Below are positions 8,686 to 20,000 of a stretch of 64,000 nucleotides of DNA, piece by piece. Origin of the DNA: Algoriphagus sp. GTDB lineage: Bacteria; Bacteroidota; Bacteroidia; Cytophagales; Cyclobacteriaceae. A program made the position numbers and the translations under genes. Position 1 is the first letter of the stretch, and each line of letters opens with the position of its first letter. The notes under the pieces were generated by a model. It did no database searches and was not told the DNA's origin. It saw nothing but the letters and a program-made list of their open reading frames with translations. The DNA lies in the NCBI RefSeq assembly GCF_013373065.1, contig NZ_JABXIN010000002.1, forward strand, positions 1 through 64,000, given 5' to 3'.

Positions 8686-11679
8686 ATGAGAAATTATTTA
8701 CAAAAGTTCAAAACATTGGCTCTTGCCTTGACACTCCTGTTTGGAGTCTCGATCATGACCAATGCGCAAAACAGAACCATTACAGGTACAGTCCTGGATG
8801 CTTCTTTGGGAGACCCTGTTCCCGGTGCCACCGTTTTAATTAAAGGTACCACGAGGGGTGTCGCAACAGATTTGGATGGAAAGTTTACACTTGAAATTCA
8901 GCCTGGCGATCAAATTTTAGTGATTTCCTTTGTTGGCTACCTGACTCAAGAGGTAGAGATTGGAAACCAAAGTACTTTTACTGTTAACCTAGAAGAAGAT
9001 ATCCAAAGCTTGGAAGAAGCAGTGGTTATCGGTTATGGTTCTCAAGACAAAAAAGAAATTACATCTGCAGTTGTAGGTGTAAAACCTGAAGATTTCAACC
9101 GAGGTAACGTTTCCAACCCTGCTCAGTTGCTTCAAGGAAAAGTAGCTGGTCTATCTATCACAAGACCAGGTGGTAACCCAAACAACGGATTTAATATCCG
9201 ATTGAGAGGTCTTTCTACCTTCGGCGCCAACTCTTCTCCTCTAATCGTATTGGATGGAGTAATTGGTGCTTCCTTAGAAAACGTAGACCCGAATGACATT
9301 CAGTCCATCGATGTATTGAAAGATGGTTCTGCCGCTGCGATTTACGGTGCTAGAGGTTCTTCCGGTGTAATCTTGATTACTACAACTCGTTCTGGTAAGA
9401 AAGACGGCAATGTAAACGTGACCATCAACTCTTTCGCTACTATGGATCAGGCTACTAATTTAATCCCTGTGCTTTCTGCAGAAGAATTCGTAGCTCGAGG
9501 TGGTACAGACTTCGGAAGTAACACTGATTGGAGAGAAGAATTGATTAGCGATGCATTCTCTTACACAACTAATGCTAGTATCTCTGGTGGATTCCAAAAT
9601 ACCAGTTATATGGCATCGGTTAACTACCGAGACAACCAAGGTATCGTTGACGGAACCAACAACCAAAGATTAAATACTCGAATCAACCTTTCTCAAGGTG
9701 CTTTGGACAACAAATTGAGATTCAATGTAAACTTGTCCTTCACCAATGTTGATTCTGAGTCTATCAATGACGCTGCATTTAGATATGCGACTATTTACAA
9801 CCCTACTGCACCTGTATTCGAAAATACTGAATCTGCTCAGGAGCGATTTGGAGGTTATTTCCAAAGAGACTTGTTTGACTTCTACAATCCTGTAGCCTTG
9901 GCGAAGCAGCAGCAGTTTATCGGTGAGACAAAAACTGCCTTGACTTCCTATAGAGTAGAATATGACTTCCTTCCAAACTTGACTTGGTCAGCTCAGTATT
10001 CTCAGGATAGAAGAAACACTATTTCTGGTGGATTCTGGTCAAGACAAGATTTCCAAGTTGGTTTCGGTGCCAGTGGATCTGCTGAGCGAAATGCTTTTGA
10101 CAGAGACCAAAAAATCTTCGAAACAACATTGCGTTTTGAAACAGATCTTTCCGACGGTTTGAATATGACCTTGTTAGGTGGTCTTGGATTCCAGAAAACC
10201 AAAAATGAAGGCTTTGGCGCTAGAGTTCGTCAATACCTATTTGACTTGGGATGGAATAATTTGGGTGCTGGTGCAATCCGTTTAGGAGCAAATACCAACT
10301 TGTACTCTTTTGCTAACGAAGATCAATTGAACTCTGCTTTCGGTAGAGCAAACTTCAACTACAACAACTGGTTGTTCTTATCTGCTTCCGTAAGGGCTGA
10401 AACCTATTCTGGATTCGGTGAAAATAATCAAACTGGTATCTTCCCTGCAGTGTCTATTGGTTCTGACTTCACTCAGATTTTTGACATGGGAATTTTTGAC
10501 CAGTTCAAGCCAAGAGTTTCTTACGGTGTGACTGGTAACCTTCCTCCATCTCCAACCCTAGCTTTGGGTGTATTTGGAAATGGTAACAGAATTGATCTTG
10601 ATGGCGATCCATTGACAACCAATGACATCTTTGTAGGTATCGTTCAAAACTCAAACCCTAATAAGGATTTGAAATGGGAAACCAAAAAAGAATTCAACAT
10701 TGGTATCGACTTCGGATTACTAGACGGATTACTTTCTGGTAGCGTAGATTATTACACTAGAAACATCTCTGATCTATTGTTTAATGTGCCAGTAGCTACC
10801 GGCGCTCCAAACCCATTTGACCCTGGAAGATTTAATACTGCATCTTCTACATGGGTTAACTTGGCAGACTTGAGAAATGCTGGTTTCGAATTCGCAATTT
10901 CCGCTAACAGACTGGGCAAAGGTTCTTTGAAGTGGACTCCATCTTTCAACTTTACCATTTATCAGAAAACACAAATTGAAAGCTTGTCTGCTGGTGAGCT
11001 AGGATTTGACGAATTGCGTTTTGCAACTCCAGGATCGCCAGGTCAGAACAACAATCCAATTATCTACAACCGAGTAGGTCAAACTTTGGGTGACTTCTAT
11101 GGTCCAAGATTGTTGGGTATCTCCGAAGGTGGTGAATACATCCTTTCTACTACCGATCCAAATGAATTTGAAAGATTGGGTAACGGTCTTCCAAAAGGTG
11201 AATTCGGTTTCGCTAACAACTTGGAGTGGGGTCAGTGGAACTTGAGCTTCTTCTTCCGAGGCGCTTGGGGTCATGACTTGTACAACTCTTATAGAGGTTT
11301 CTACGAAAATGCTGATGGTGCTTCCAACACTTGGAACTCCGTAATCACTGACAAGACTCCAACTAATCCTTTGATCACCTCAACCCCAACTTTCAATAGT
11401 TCTTATATTGAGGATGCATCATTCATCCGATTGGATAACATGGAATTGGGATATAATTTCAAAACCAATTCCCCTAATCTAAGTTCTTTTAGAGTGTACT
11501 TTGCTGCGCAAAACCTCTTCACCATCACTAACTACACAGGTATCGATCCTGAAGTTAGAATCAATGACTCTGAGAATGGTGATGGATTTACCACTTCACT
11601 TTCTCCAGGTATTGAGCGTAGAAATACGTATTTTCAAACTAGATCCTTCACTTTGGGTCTAACCGTAAACTTTAAGTAA
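8686..11679 (+). CDS. SusC/RagA family TonB-linked outer-membrane protein
   Basis: A 997-residue TonB-dependent transporter that forms the barrel under a SusD lid. From the ATG at 8686 the protein begins with a signal peptide ending in TNAQ (about residue 27). A carboxypeptidase-regulatory-like domain follows (about 28-110, ITGTVLDASLGDPVPGATV). The plug domain (about 120-235) has the SusC signatures SPLIVLDGV, DVLKDGSAAAIYGARGSSG and ILITTT. The long barrel ends FTLGLTVNFK. The frame opens earlier, at 8578, but the first 36 codons do not look like protein. SusD follows after 19 bases. Gly codons are mostly GGT and many Leu codons TTG, unlike the next genes, which suggests high expression. 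The ligand is unknown; no carbohydrate enzyme is nearby. Confidence 0.94.
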   Translation: MRNYLQKFKTLALALTLLFGVSIMTNAQNRTITGTVLDASLGDPVPGATVLIKGTTRGVATDLDGKFTLEIQPGDQILVISFVGYLTQEVEIGNQSTFTVNLEEDIQSLEEAVVIGYGSQDKKEITSAVVGVKPEDFNRGNVSNPAQLLQGKVAGLSITRPGGNPNNGFNIRLRGLSTFGANSSPLIVLDGVIGASLENVDPNDIQSIDVLKDGSAAAIYGARGSSGVILITTTRSGKKDGNVNVTINSFATMDQATNLIPVLSAEEFVARGGTDFGSNTDWREELISDAFSYTTNASISGGFQNTSYMASVNYRDNQGIVDGTNNQRLNTRINLSQGALDNKLRFNVNLSFTNVDSESINDAAFRYATIYNPTAPVFENTESAQERFGGYFQRDLFDFYNPVALAKQQQFIGETKTALTSYRVEYDFLPNLTWSAQYSQDRRNTISGGFWSRQDFQVGFGASGSAERNAFDRDQKIFETTLRFETDLSDGLNMTLLGGLGFQKTKNEGFGARVRQYLFDLGWNNLGAGAIRLGANTNLYSFANEDQLNSAFGRANFNYNNWLFLSASVRAETYSGFGENNQTGIFPAVSIGSDFTQIFDMGIFDQFKPRVSYGVTGNLPPSPTLALGVFGNGNRIDLDGDPLTTNDIFVGIVQNSNPNKDLKWETKKEFNIGIDFGLLDGLLSGSVDYYTRNISDLLFNVPVATGAPNPFDPGRFNTASSTWVNLADLRNAGFEFAISANRLGKGSLKWTPSFNFTIYQKTQIESLSAGELGFDELRFATPGSPGQNNNPIIYNRVGQTLGDFYGPRLLGISEGGEYILSTTDPNEFERLGNGLPKGEFGFANNLEWGQWNLSFFFRGAWGHDLYNSYRGFYENADGASNTWNSVITDKTPTNPLITSTPTFNSSYIEDASFIRLDNMELGYNFKTNSPNLSSFRVYFAAQNLFTITNYTGIDPEVRINDSENGDGFTTSLSPGIERRNTYFQTRSFTLGLTVNFK

Positions 11680-11698
11680 TCAATCAAATAACAGAGAT

Positions 11699-13186
11699 AT
11701 GTTAAAATCAATTAGAAAAACCTTTCTGTTGATCCCCGTGGTCTTTTTATTGGGATCCTGTTGGGAGTTGGAGCAGGAGGTACTCGATGGGGTGACTCCT
11801 GAGGATGTGGCGAATAGTAATAACCCACAGTTGATTGATGTTTTGAAAGCTTCAGCCTATTCCCGAATCGTGGGTAGCTGGGGTGGACACAACAGTATTT
11901 GGTCTATCAATGAAGTGTCTTCTGACGAGATGGCAATTCCACAAAAAGGTGCTGACTGGGAAGATGGTGGTCTTTGGTTAAGAGCACACAGACACACTTG
12001 GGCACCCTCTGATGAGGCATTCAACAACTCGTGGAACTATTGCTACACAGCTATCGGTGAAATCAACAACTTGATGATTTCCTTCCCTGACGTAGCAGCA
12101 TTGAATGCTGAATTAAGAGTTTTGAGAGCTCTTGTTTACCTATGGCTAATCGATAACTGGGGAAATGTTCCAATCATTACTGAAACATCTTCCGGTGGTA
12201 ACCCAACCAACAATTCTCGTCAGGAAGTATTCGACTTTATCGAGAGCTCAATACTAGAAAATGTAGACTTACTTCCAAAAGAAGACACCAAGTCTACCAT
12301 GAACTATTACTCTGCTCATGCGATTTTGGCTAAATTGTATCTGAATGCTGAGGTGTATACAGGTACACCACGATGGGCTGATGCGGAAGCTGCTGCTGAT
12401 GTAGTCATTAGCGGTCCTTATTCTTTGTCATCTAACTTCTTCAGCAACTTTGCTACTAGAAACGGAGGATCTACCGAGAATATCTTGACCCTTCCTTATG
12501 ACGAAAATAATGCTGGTGGTTTCAACTTGGCTCAAATGACTCTTCATTACTTAAGCCAAAACACCTACAATTTGCAAGAGCAGCCTTGGAATGGATATGC
12601 TTCTTTGGAAGAATTCTACAACAAGTTCGATGACAATGATGTTAGAAAGTCTGCCTTCATCGTTGGTCCTCAGTTTGCTGCTGATGGTACCCGATTGAGA
12701 GATATCTCTGCAGAAGCAGATGATCCAGATGGTGAGCCATTGACTTTCACTCCAGAAATCAATATGCTTGCTCCGAATGCCTTCCGTCAAGCTGGTGCTC
12801 GAGTAGGAAAGTTTGAATTTGCTTCTGGTGCTGCATCAAGCTTGAGCAATGACTATCCATTATTCCGATTGGCTGAGATGTACCTTACAAAAGGTGAGGC
12901 TGCATTCCGTCAAGGAAAAACTGATGTGGCTCTAGCTGCAATCAATATGGTTAGAGAAAGAGCTGGAATGCCTGCATTTACAAGCTTGACTTTAGAAGAC
13001 ATCTATGATGAGCGTGGTCGCGAAATGTTTGCTGAAGCTTCTAGAAGAACTGACCAAATCCGTTTTGGAACTTGGAATGATCCATGGTGGGAAAAAGGAC
13101 AATCTGAACCATTCAGAGCATTGTTCCCAATTCCATTGCAGCAAATCAATGCTAACCCTAATTTGACTCAAAACCCAGGTTATTAA
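11699..13186 (+). CDS. SusD/RagB family outer-membrane lipoprotein
   Basis: A 495-residue surface ligand-binding lipoprotein that caps the SusC barrel. The lipoprotein signal has lipobox LLGSC (Cys21), and the mature end is acidic (ELEQE), as expected for surface-exposed Bacteroidota lipoproteins. The TPR-containing SusD fold is indicated by ELRVLRALVYLWLIDNWGNVP (about 141-161), YSAHAILAKLYLNAEVY and the C-terminal signature MYLTKGEAAFRQGK...AINMVRERAGMP, DERGREMFAEASRRTDQIRFG, ending in FPIPLQQINANPNLTQNPGY. It is paired with the SusC gene and shares its GGT-rich codon use. A terminator follows directly. Confidence 0.95.
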   Translation: MLKSIRKTFLLIPVVFLLGSCWELEQEVLDGVTPEDVANSNNPQLIDVLKASAYSRIVGSWGGHNSIWSINEVSSDEMAIPQKGADWEDGGLWLRAHRHTWAPSDEAFNNSWNYCYTAIGEINNLMISFPDVAALNAELRVLRALVYLWLIDNWGNVPIITETSSGGNPTNNSRQEVFDFIESSILENVDLLPKEDTKSTMNYYSAHAILAKLYLNAEVYTGTPRWADAEAAADVVISGPYSLSSNFFSNFATRNGGSTENILTLPYDENNAGGFNLAQMTLHYLSQNTYNLQEQPWNGYASLEEFYNKFDDNDVRKSAFIVGPQFAADGTRLRDISAEADDPDGEPLTFTPEINMLAPNAFRQAGARVGKFEFASGAASSLSNDYPLFRLAEMYLTKGEAAFRQGKTDVALAAINMVRERAGMPAFTSLTLEDIYDERGREMFAEASRRTDQIRFGTWNDPWWEKGQSEPFRALFPIPLQQINANPNLTQNPGY

Positions 13187-13210
13187 TCATATAATATCCT
13201 GATAGTAAAA

Positions 13211-13242
13211 GGAAGTGTACATTTGTGCACTTCCTTTTTTTT
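13211..13242 (+). terminator. Terminator after SusD
   Basis: GGAAGTG, a loop, then CACTTCC followed by eight T. It lies between SusD and the first FG-GAP gene, only 6 bases before the latter's ATG, so it may lower rather than abolish transcription into the downstream genes. Confidence 0.8.
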
Positions 13243-13247
13243 AGAAC

Positions 13248-16200
13248 ATGCGTAGGTCATTTCAAATAGCATACTTTATCCTTCTGATATTAGGCGCTTG
13301 CCAAAAACAAAAGCCTACATCAGAGGTGCTTTTTGAAAAAATCGATTCAAAAGTCTCCGGCCTAACCTTCCGGAATGATTTGAATTACACGGAAAAAATT
13401 AACCCCTATACCTTTCGGAATTTTTACAATGGAGCAGGAGTTGCCTTGGGTGATCTCAATAATGACGGCTTGTTGGATATTTTCCTCGCTGGCAATCAAA
13501 CCTCCAATAGGCTCTATATAAATCAAGGCAACCTGACTTTCAAAGACATTACGAAAGAAGCGGGTTTAGACTCCGAGGGAAGTTGGACTACTGGCGTCAG
13601 TATAGCCGATGTAAATGGTGATGGTCTTTTGGATATTTACGTTTGCAAGTCAGGTCCTCTCAATACTCCTGACCGAAGCAATGAACTTTTCATCAACCAG
13701 GGAAACCTGATTTTTGTCGAAAAAGCGTCTGAATACGGTTTGGATGAAAAAGCACTTTCTCAACATGCTGTTTTCTTCGACTATGACAAAGACGGCGACC
13801 TAGATCTGTATCTACTTAGTAACTCTCCCCGATCCGTCGGGATTTTTGACTTGCGTGAGGGGCAAAGGGAAATCCGGGATCCAAATGGAGGCAATAAACT
13901 TTTTAAAAATGAGGGTGACATATTCAAGGACGTCAGCGAAGAAGCCGGTATCTATGGGAGCGCGATAGGATATGGGCTCGGTGTGACTGTTGCTGACTTA
14001 AATGAAGACAATTGGCCTGATCTATACGTTTCCAACGACTTCTTTGAGCGGGACTACCTGTATTTGAACAATCAAGACGGAAGCTTTTCCGAAGTTCTTC
14101 CTGATTTGATTCCTGAGATCAGCATGGGATCAATGGGTGCTGATATTGCCGATCTCGATAATGATAATCGTCCTGACATCTTCGTAACCGAAATGCTCCC
14201 TGAAGATATGGGACGCGTAAAAACCAAAACCCCTTTTGAAGAGTGGGATAAGTTTCAATCGAATTTCAAAGCCGGATATCATCGCCAATTTACCCGAAAT
14301 ACCCTTCAAAGAAATCTAGGAAAAGACCCTTCCACTGGACAGCCCCTTTTTACTGAAGTTTCCAGAATGGCAGGAGTTCAGGCAACCGATTGGAGCTGGG
14401 GAGCTTTGATTTTTGATGCTGATTTGGATGGCTGGAAAGATATTTTTGTCGCAAACGGGATAGTCAAGGACTTGACTGATTTCGACTTTGTAAATTATTA
14501 CGCCTTTAACCCCGATAAAGTCAATGAGTACCGTTCGGATTCAGTCTTAATCACCAAAATGATTGATGCCTTCCCTTCCACTCCACTTAAGAATTATTGG
14601 TTTAAAAATGAAAGGAATTGGAAGTTTTCCAACCAGGCAGCTGAATCCGGATTAACTGAAAAAACCTTCAGTACCGGAGCAGCTTATGGAGACTTGGATA
14701 ATGATGGGGATTTGGATTTGATAATCAACAACCTGAATGGAGAGGTTTCCTTATATAAAAACAAAGCATTTGAATTGGGGAAAGGAAATTTTATCGGAAT
14801 TGATTTAGGAAATGCTTTTGGAGCCAAAGTCCAAATTCAAACCGAGGGGATAGCACAAATTCAGGAATTTCAGCCGGTAAAAGGTTATATGTCCTCTGTG
14901 GATCAACGACTGTTTTTCGGATTGGGAAAATCTGACAGTATTCAAAATTTAAAAATTGAATGGCCTGATGGAAGTGTATCCGAATATCAACAAGTTACAG
15001 CAAACCAAATCCTCAAAATCCAACGGAAAAGCTCCTATTTCCCTAATCAGGAAAAAAACACCTCTTCAACATTACTTTCAAGGGAGAGTATGCTCTATGA
15101 TTTAAAGCATCAGGAAAGTGATTTTGTGGACTTTGACCGGGATAGACTTCGCTATTGGTCTATCAGCAATGAAGGTCCTAAAGTTTCATTAAGCTCCAAT
15201 ACAGTAAATGGCTCTCCCTTATTATTTCTTCCAAATGGAAAAGGGTTCTCTTCTAGTTTGTACCAATTGACAGAAAAACCTGAGTGGAAGGAAATCAAAA
15301 CGGACATTTCCCAATCTGATCGCCAGACAGAAGATGTTGGCGGGGTATTTTTTGATGCAAATGGAGATGGTTTGGATGATCTGTTGGTGTTGAGTGGTGG
15401 AATAGAGTTTCCTGAGAATAGTCCGGATTATTCGGACAGATTATATTTCCAACAATCGGATGGAAACTTTGAGGAATCTCAACAAGTCTTTTCAAAAATG
15501 CCAACGGCTTTTGCACTTCCTTTCGATTGGGATGGGGATCAAGATATTGATTTAATCATCGGGGAAAGAGCTCACCCCTATGGGTATGGAATTCCCGTTG
15601 GTGTGACCTTTTGGGAAAATGATGGAAAGGGAAATTTCCAAGATATCTCAAATTCATTCAGCCCTGAATTGCAAAACTTAGGAATGCTGACAGCTGGGAC
15701 CATATCAGATTTGGATTTAGATGGGAATATGGAATTAATCCTTACGGGAGAATGGATGGGAATTCGAATCTTCTCTTTCCAAAACAATTCTTGGGTTGAT
15801 CAAACGGAGTATTTTGGAATGCAGAACACCTCAGGACTTTGGTATAGCCTTTTGGTAGAAGATGTAGATGGGGACGGCTATAAGGATATTCTAGCCGGAA
15901 ATATGGGAACAAACACCCGGTTGGATTTCAAGAATGGCTCTATCCTGAGAATGTACGTAAATGACTTTGACCAAAATGGCAGCGCTGATCATATCCTTTG
16001 TGAATTTGATGGAGAAAAATCCACACCTTGGGTGATGAAAAACAGCCTCGTCCGACAAATCCCTACCCTCCAAAAATCGCTGCTTCGATATGCCGACTAT
16101 GGCACTAAAAAATTCGAGGATTTATTTTCTCCAAACTCCATTGCGAATTCCGTAATTTTGGAAGCTAACAATCTGGAGACCAGCCTTTGGATCAATAAAA

Positions 16201-16538
16201 AAGGTACTGGATTTTCAAAAGTCTCTTTACCAATTGCATTACAGCAAGCACCTGTCTATGCAACTACGTATTTTGAGGACTCGGAGGGTAACCGCTACTT
16301 GGCCCTTGGAGGAAATCAAAGTAGAATCAAGCCCGAGTTGGGAACTCAACTTGGTTCCTACGGCTGGATTCTCAAATTTGAATCAAATCAGTCTTGGAAG
16401 CTGCTGGGACCAGAAGAAAGTGGTTTCGTAGTGAAAGGAGAAATCAGAGATTTGAAAACAATAAAACAAGCCAATAACCACTATTTAATTGCCTTTAGAA
16501 ATGATGAAACACCGGTTCTATTTAAGATCCGCCCTTAG
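13248..16538 (+). CDS. FG-GAP/VCBS repeat lipoprotein with ASPIC/UnbV domain (CRTAC1-like), copy 1
   Basis: 1,096 residues with a lipoprotein signal, lipobox LGAC (Cys18). The protein is built from many integrin-alpha-type repeats with calcium loops of the DxNxDGxxD kind: DLNNDGLLDIF, DVNGDGLLDIY, DYDKDGDLDLY, DLDNDNRPDIF, DLDNDGDLDLI, and later DANGDGLDDLL and DVDGDGYKDIL. An ASPIC/UnbV segment (FFGLGKSDSI...IEWPDGS) sits near residue 555, between two propeller halves. It should be an outer-membrane, probably surface, protein. It is the first of three tandem paralogs and overlaps the next gene by up to 38 bases. No catalytic motif is seen; binding or scaffolding is my inference. Confidence 0.88.
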   Translation: MRRSFQIAYFILLILGACQKQKPTSEVLFEKIDSKVSGLTFRNDLNYTEKINPYTFRNFYNGAGVALGDLNNDGLLDIFLAGNQTSNRLYINQGNLTFKDITKEAGLDSEGSWTTGVSIADVNGDGLLDIYVCKSGPLNTPDRSNELFINQGNLIFVEKASEYGLDEKALSQHAVFFDYDKDGDLDLYLLSNSPRSVGIFDLREGQREIRDPNGGNKLFKNEGDIFKDVSEEAGIYGSAIGYGLGVTVADLNEDNWPDLYVSNDFFERDYLYLNNQDGSFSEVLPDLIPEISMGSMGADIADLDNDNRPDIFVTEMLPEDMGRVKTKTPFEEWDKFQSNFKAGYHRQFTRNTLQRNLGKDPSTGQPLFTEVSRMAGVQATDWSWGALIFDADLDGWKDIFVANGIVKDLTDFDFVNYYAFNPDKVNEYRSDSVLITKMIDAFPSTPLKNYWFKNERNWKFSNQAAESGLTEKTFSTGAAYGDLDNDGDLDLIINNLNGEVSLYKNKAFELGKGNFIGIDLGNAFGAKVQIQTEGIAQIQEFQPVKGYMSSVDQRLFFGLGKSDSIQNLKIEWPDGSVSEYQQVTANQILKIQRKSSYFPNQEKNTSSTLLSRESMLYDLKHQESDFVDFDRDRLRYWSISNEGPKVSLSSNTVNGSPLLFLPNGKGFSSSLYQLTEKPEWKEIKTDISQSDRQTEDVGGVFFDANGDGLDDLLVLSGGIEFPENSPDYSDRLYFQQSDGNFEESQQVFSKMPTAFALPFDWDGDQDIDLIIGERAHPYGYGIPVGVTFWENDGKGNFQDISNSFSPELQNLGMLTAGTISDLDLDGNMELILTGEWMGIRIFSFQNNSWVDQTEYFGMQNTSGLWYSLLVEDVDGDGYKDILAGNMGTNTRLDFKNGSILRMYVNDFDQNGSADHILCEFDGEKSTPWVMKNSLVRQIPTLQKSLLRYADYGTKKFEDLFSPNSIANSVILEANNLETSLWINKKGTGFSKVSLPIALQQAPVYATTYFEDSEGNRYLALGGNQSRIKPELGTQLGSYGWILKFESNQSWKLLGPEESGFVVKGEIRDLKTIKQANNHYLIAFRNDETPVLFKIRP

Positions 16539-17085
16539 TTTGCTGATTACCGTTTCACTTTTCGCTTGCGAAAGCCAATATCAAAAAATCGAGCGAAGAG
16601 AATTGGAATCAGGAGAAATAAACAACGAGCTGTTCCTAAACCTTGAATTGGGAATGGATAAACGCGACTTTTTTGAAACCTGCTGGCAACTCAATAAAGA
16701 AGGAATCCTTACCAATGGTCCCACTGAACTTTCGGTTGAATACGCTATTGAATTACCTTCCGGAAAGTCAGCTAAAATGCGTTTTTATCCAGATTTTGTA
16801 GATAATAAAATCTACCTCATGCCTGTGGAATTTGTGTATGACGGTTGGGCTCCTTGGAATGAAGAACTGAGCGTTGAAAACCTTCGGGAAGATGTGATCG
16901 CGCAATTTGAAAAATGGTATGGACCAGGCTTTTTTGAAGTTTCAAATGAAGATAAAAGTCTGATTGCTTTTGTAAAGATTGACGGAAATCGAAGAGTACG
17001 AATTTTCAAAAAATCGCTATCCTCAGTTAGAGCAGAGATCGTCGATCTGAACATTTCAAAAAATCTTGAAAAATCCCCCTCATGA
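16501..17085 (+). CDS. Small lipoprotein of unknown function
   Basis: 194 residues from ATG 16501 (or 193 from 16504). An upstream TTG at 16489 is less likely. The lipoprotein signal ends LFACES (Cys23). The mature part is soluble and mixed charged/aromatic, with segments such as LELGMDKRDFFETCWQLNKEG and ENLREDVIAQFEKWYG. I do not recognise the family. The gene overlaps the 3' end of FG-GAP copy 1 by 38 bases, and its stop overlaps the start of copy 2 as ATGA. Translation is therefore probably coupled across the three genes, and the product probably works with them. Confidence 0.75.
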   Translation: MMKHRFYLRSALSLLITVSLFACESQYQKIERRELESGEINNELFLNLELGMDKRDFFETCWQLNKEGILTNGPTELSVEYAIELPSGKSAKMRFYPDFVDNKIYLMPVEFVYDGWAPWNEELSVENLREDVIAQFEKWYGPGFFEVSNEDKSLIAFVKIDGNRRVRIFKKSLSSVRAEIVDLNISKNLEKSPS

Positions 17086-20000
17086 GTAAAAAATGGCCAA
17101 TAGCGATCGTAATCTTATTGATCTTTTCCTGTACCACGGTTGAGAAAAATGAGCCTACCCTATTTCAAGAATTAGACCCTTCTCAATCTGGAATCGATTT
17201 TCGAAATGATCTCTCATTCGATGAGGATTTTAACATTTTTACCTACCGTAATTATTACAATGGAGGAGGCGTCGCTTTGGGAGATGTTAACCAAGACGGA
17301 CTATTGGATATCTATTTCACAGCAAACCTATCCTCTAACAAACTCTACCTGAATAAAGGAAACCTCCAATTCGAAGATGTTACCGAAAAGGCCGGCGTGG
17401 GAGGAAAACGAGCTTGGTCCACAGGAGTGGCAATGGCAGACATCAATGGTGATGGACTCTTGGATATTTATGTTTGTAATTCGGGGGATATTTCCGGTGA
17501 CAATAAACAAAATGAACTTTTCATCAACCAAGGTGATGGGACTTTTTCTGAAGAAGCTGAAAAATATGGATTGGCCGATCAGGGCTTTTCTACCCATGCA
17601 GTCTTTTTTGATTATGACAAAGATGGAGACTTAGATGTCTATCTTTTGAACAATAGCTATCAAGCCATTGGAAGCTTTAATAAAATGCAAAATGAACGCC
17701 CTAACCGGGACCCTGTGGGCGGAGATAAGCTTTTTAGAAATGATGGAGAAAGGTTTACAGACGTTAGTGAAGAAGCTGGCATATATGGCTCCATAATTGG
17801 TTTCGGATTGGGAATCACTATCGGGGATGTGAATCAAGATACCTGGCCGGATATTTTTATTTCTAACGATTTTTTTGAGCGAGATTATCTCTACATCAAT
17901 AATCAAGATGGAACCTTCACCGAATCGTTGGAATCAGCCATGCGATCAATTTCGGCGGCCTCCATGGGAGCAGATATCGCTGATATCAATGGAGATGGGC
18001 TTTTGGATATTTTCGTGACAGACATGTTACCTGAACCTTTAGAGCGATTAAAGCAGGTGACCACTTTCGAAAATTGGGACAAGTTCCAATTCAACAAAAA
18101 TCACGGTTATCACTATCAATATTCCCGAAACATGCTCCATATCAACAATGGAGATGGGACTTTCAGTGAGATGGGAAGAATGGCCAATGTAGAGGCAACC
18201 GATTGGAGTTGGGGAGCCTTAATTTTCGACATGGACAGTGATGGCCTCCGAGACTTATTTGTTGCCAATGGAATCTATCAGGATATTACCGATTTGGATT
18301 ACCTCAACTTCATCGATGATGAAGAAACAAAAGTAAAAATCATTACCGGAGAAGGGGTAGACTATCGTGCTTTGATAGACCCGATTCCTGTAAATCCGGT
18401 TTCCAATTATGCCTTTCACAATGAAGGGGATTTACGGTTCATTAACAAAGCAAATGAATGGGGATTGGGCGAACCTATTCATTCCAATGGTGCGGCTTAT
18501 GGAGATTTGAACAATGATGGATTTCCGGATTTGGTAGTCAACAATGTAAATCGTGAGGCTCAGCTATTCATCAATCAAACCCCTTCCCTACTTCCCAAAA
18601 ATCATTTCATTCAATTGAATTTGATCGGAAAGGGTAAGAATACAGAAGCAATAGGAACGAAAGTTTTGGCAAAGTCGAACGATCAGGTCTTTTATCAAGA
18701 GCAAATGCCCAACCGGGGTTTCCAATCCTCTGTCGATCCCAAAATCACCATTGGTTTAGGAGAAATTGTGCAATTGGATGAACTTATCGTAACCTGGCCC
18801 GATAATTCCCGAACAGTTTTACAAAATGTTCCTGCTGATCAATTATTGGAACTTCGCTGGGAAGATGCAAACGATTTTGAACCAATAGAAGAAAATCCAA
18901 AAGCAAGTATCTTCTCCAAGGATAATTCCCAAAAACTAAATTTCACCCATCAGGAAAATCCGTTTGTTGATTTCGATCGAGACCGATTGACCTACCATAT
19001 GTTCTCAACAGAAGGTCCTGCTTTCGTAAAAGCAGATGTCAATGGAGACGGATTGGATGATTTGTACTTTGGAGGTGCAAAAGGATTTTCAGGTCAGCTT
19101 TTCTTGGGAAAGATTAATGGGGAGTTTATACCTTCAGCCCAAGTGGCTTTCGAACAAGATGCGCCTTCGGAGGACACGGATGCCTTATTTTTCGATGCCA
19201 ATGGAGATGGAGCCTTAGATCTTTTTGTCACTTCCGGAGGGAATGAATTCCCACTTTATTCACAAGATTTAGCAGATCGGCTTTACCTAAATGATGGGGA
19301 TGGGAATTTCACCAAAGAGACAAACGCTGGATTTCTAGCAGTGAAGGGAAGCAGTTCGGTAGCCCAAGTCATTGATATCAACGAGGATGGAAAGCCTGAT
19401 CTTTTTGTGGGTGAACGATTAGTGCCATTTGTCTACGGTGCTCCAGCAAACAGTCATATTTGGGTAAATGATGGAACGGGAAAATTTGAGGAAAAGACTT
19501 CAGAACTCGCTCCCCAACTTCAAGAATTAGGAATGATTACCGACGCCAATTGGGTGGATTGGGATAGCGATGGAAAATCTGACCTTGTTCTTGTGGGGGA
19601 TTGGATGGCTCCTACTTTCTTCCGCAATACAGGAGGGCAACTTGAAAAAATAGAAATGCCTGAAATGGAAAACCTCAAAGGGTGGTACAGAAGCCTGGAG
19701 GTTGCTGATTTGAATCAGGATAATTTGCCAGACTTGATTCTTGGAAATCAAGGATTGAATACTCGATTCAAGGCCAACTCAGAACAGTCTATTCAACTTT
19801 ATCTGAATGATTTTGATCAAAATGGGTCCATTGAACAGGTATTTACAGTTGTAGAAGATGGAGTAATTAGTCCTTACACATTGAAGCATGAGTTGGAGAT
19901 GCAGATTCCAAGTATTAAGAAGAAATACATCAAGTATTCGAATTACAACAATCAAACCTTGAATCAGATTTTCAATTCCGACGTGCTTTCAAAATCCATC

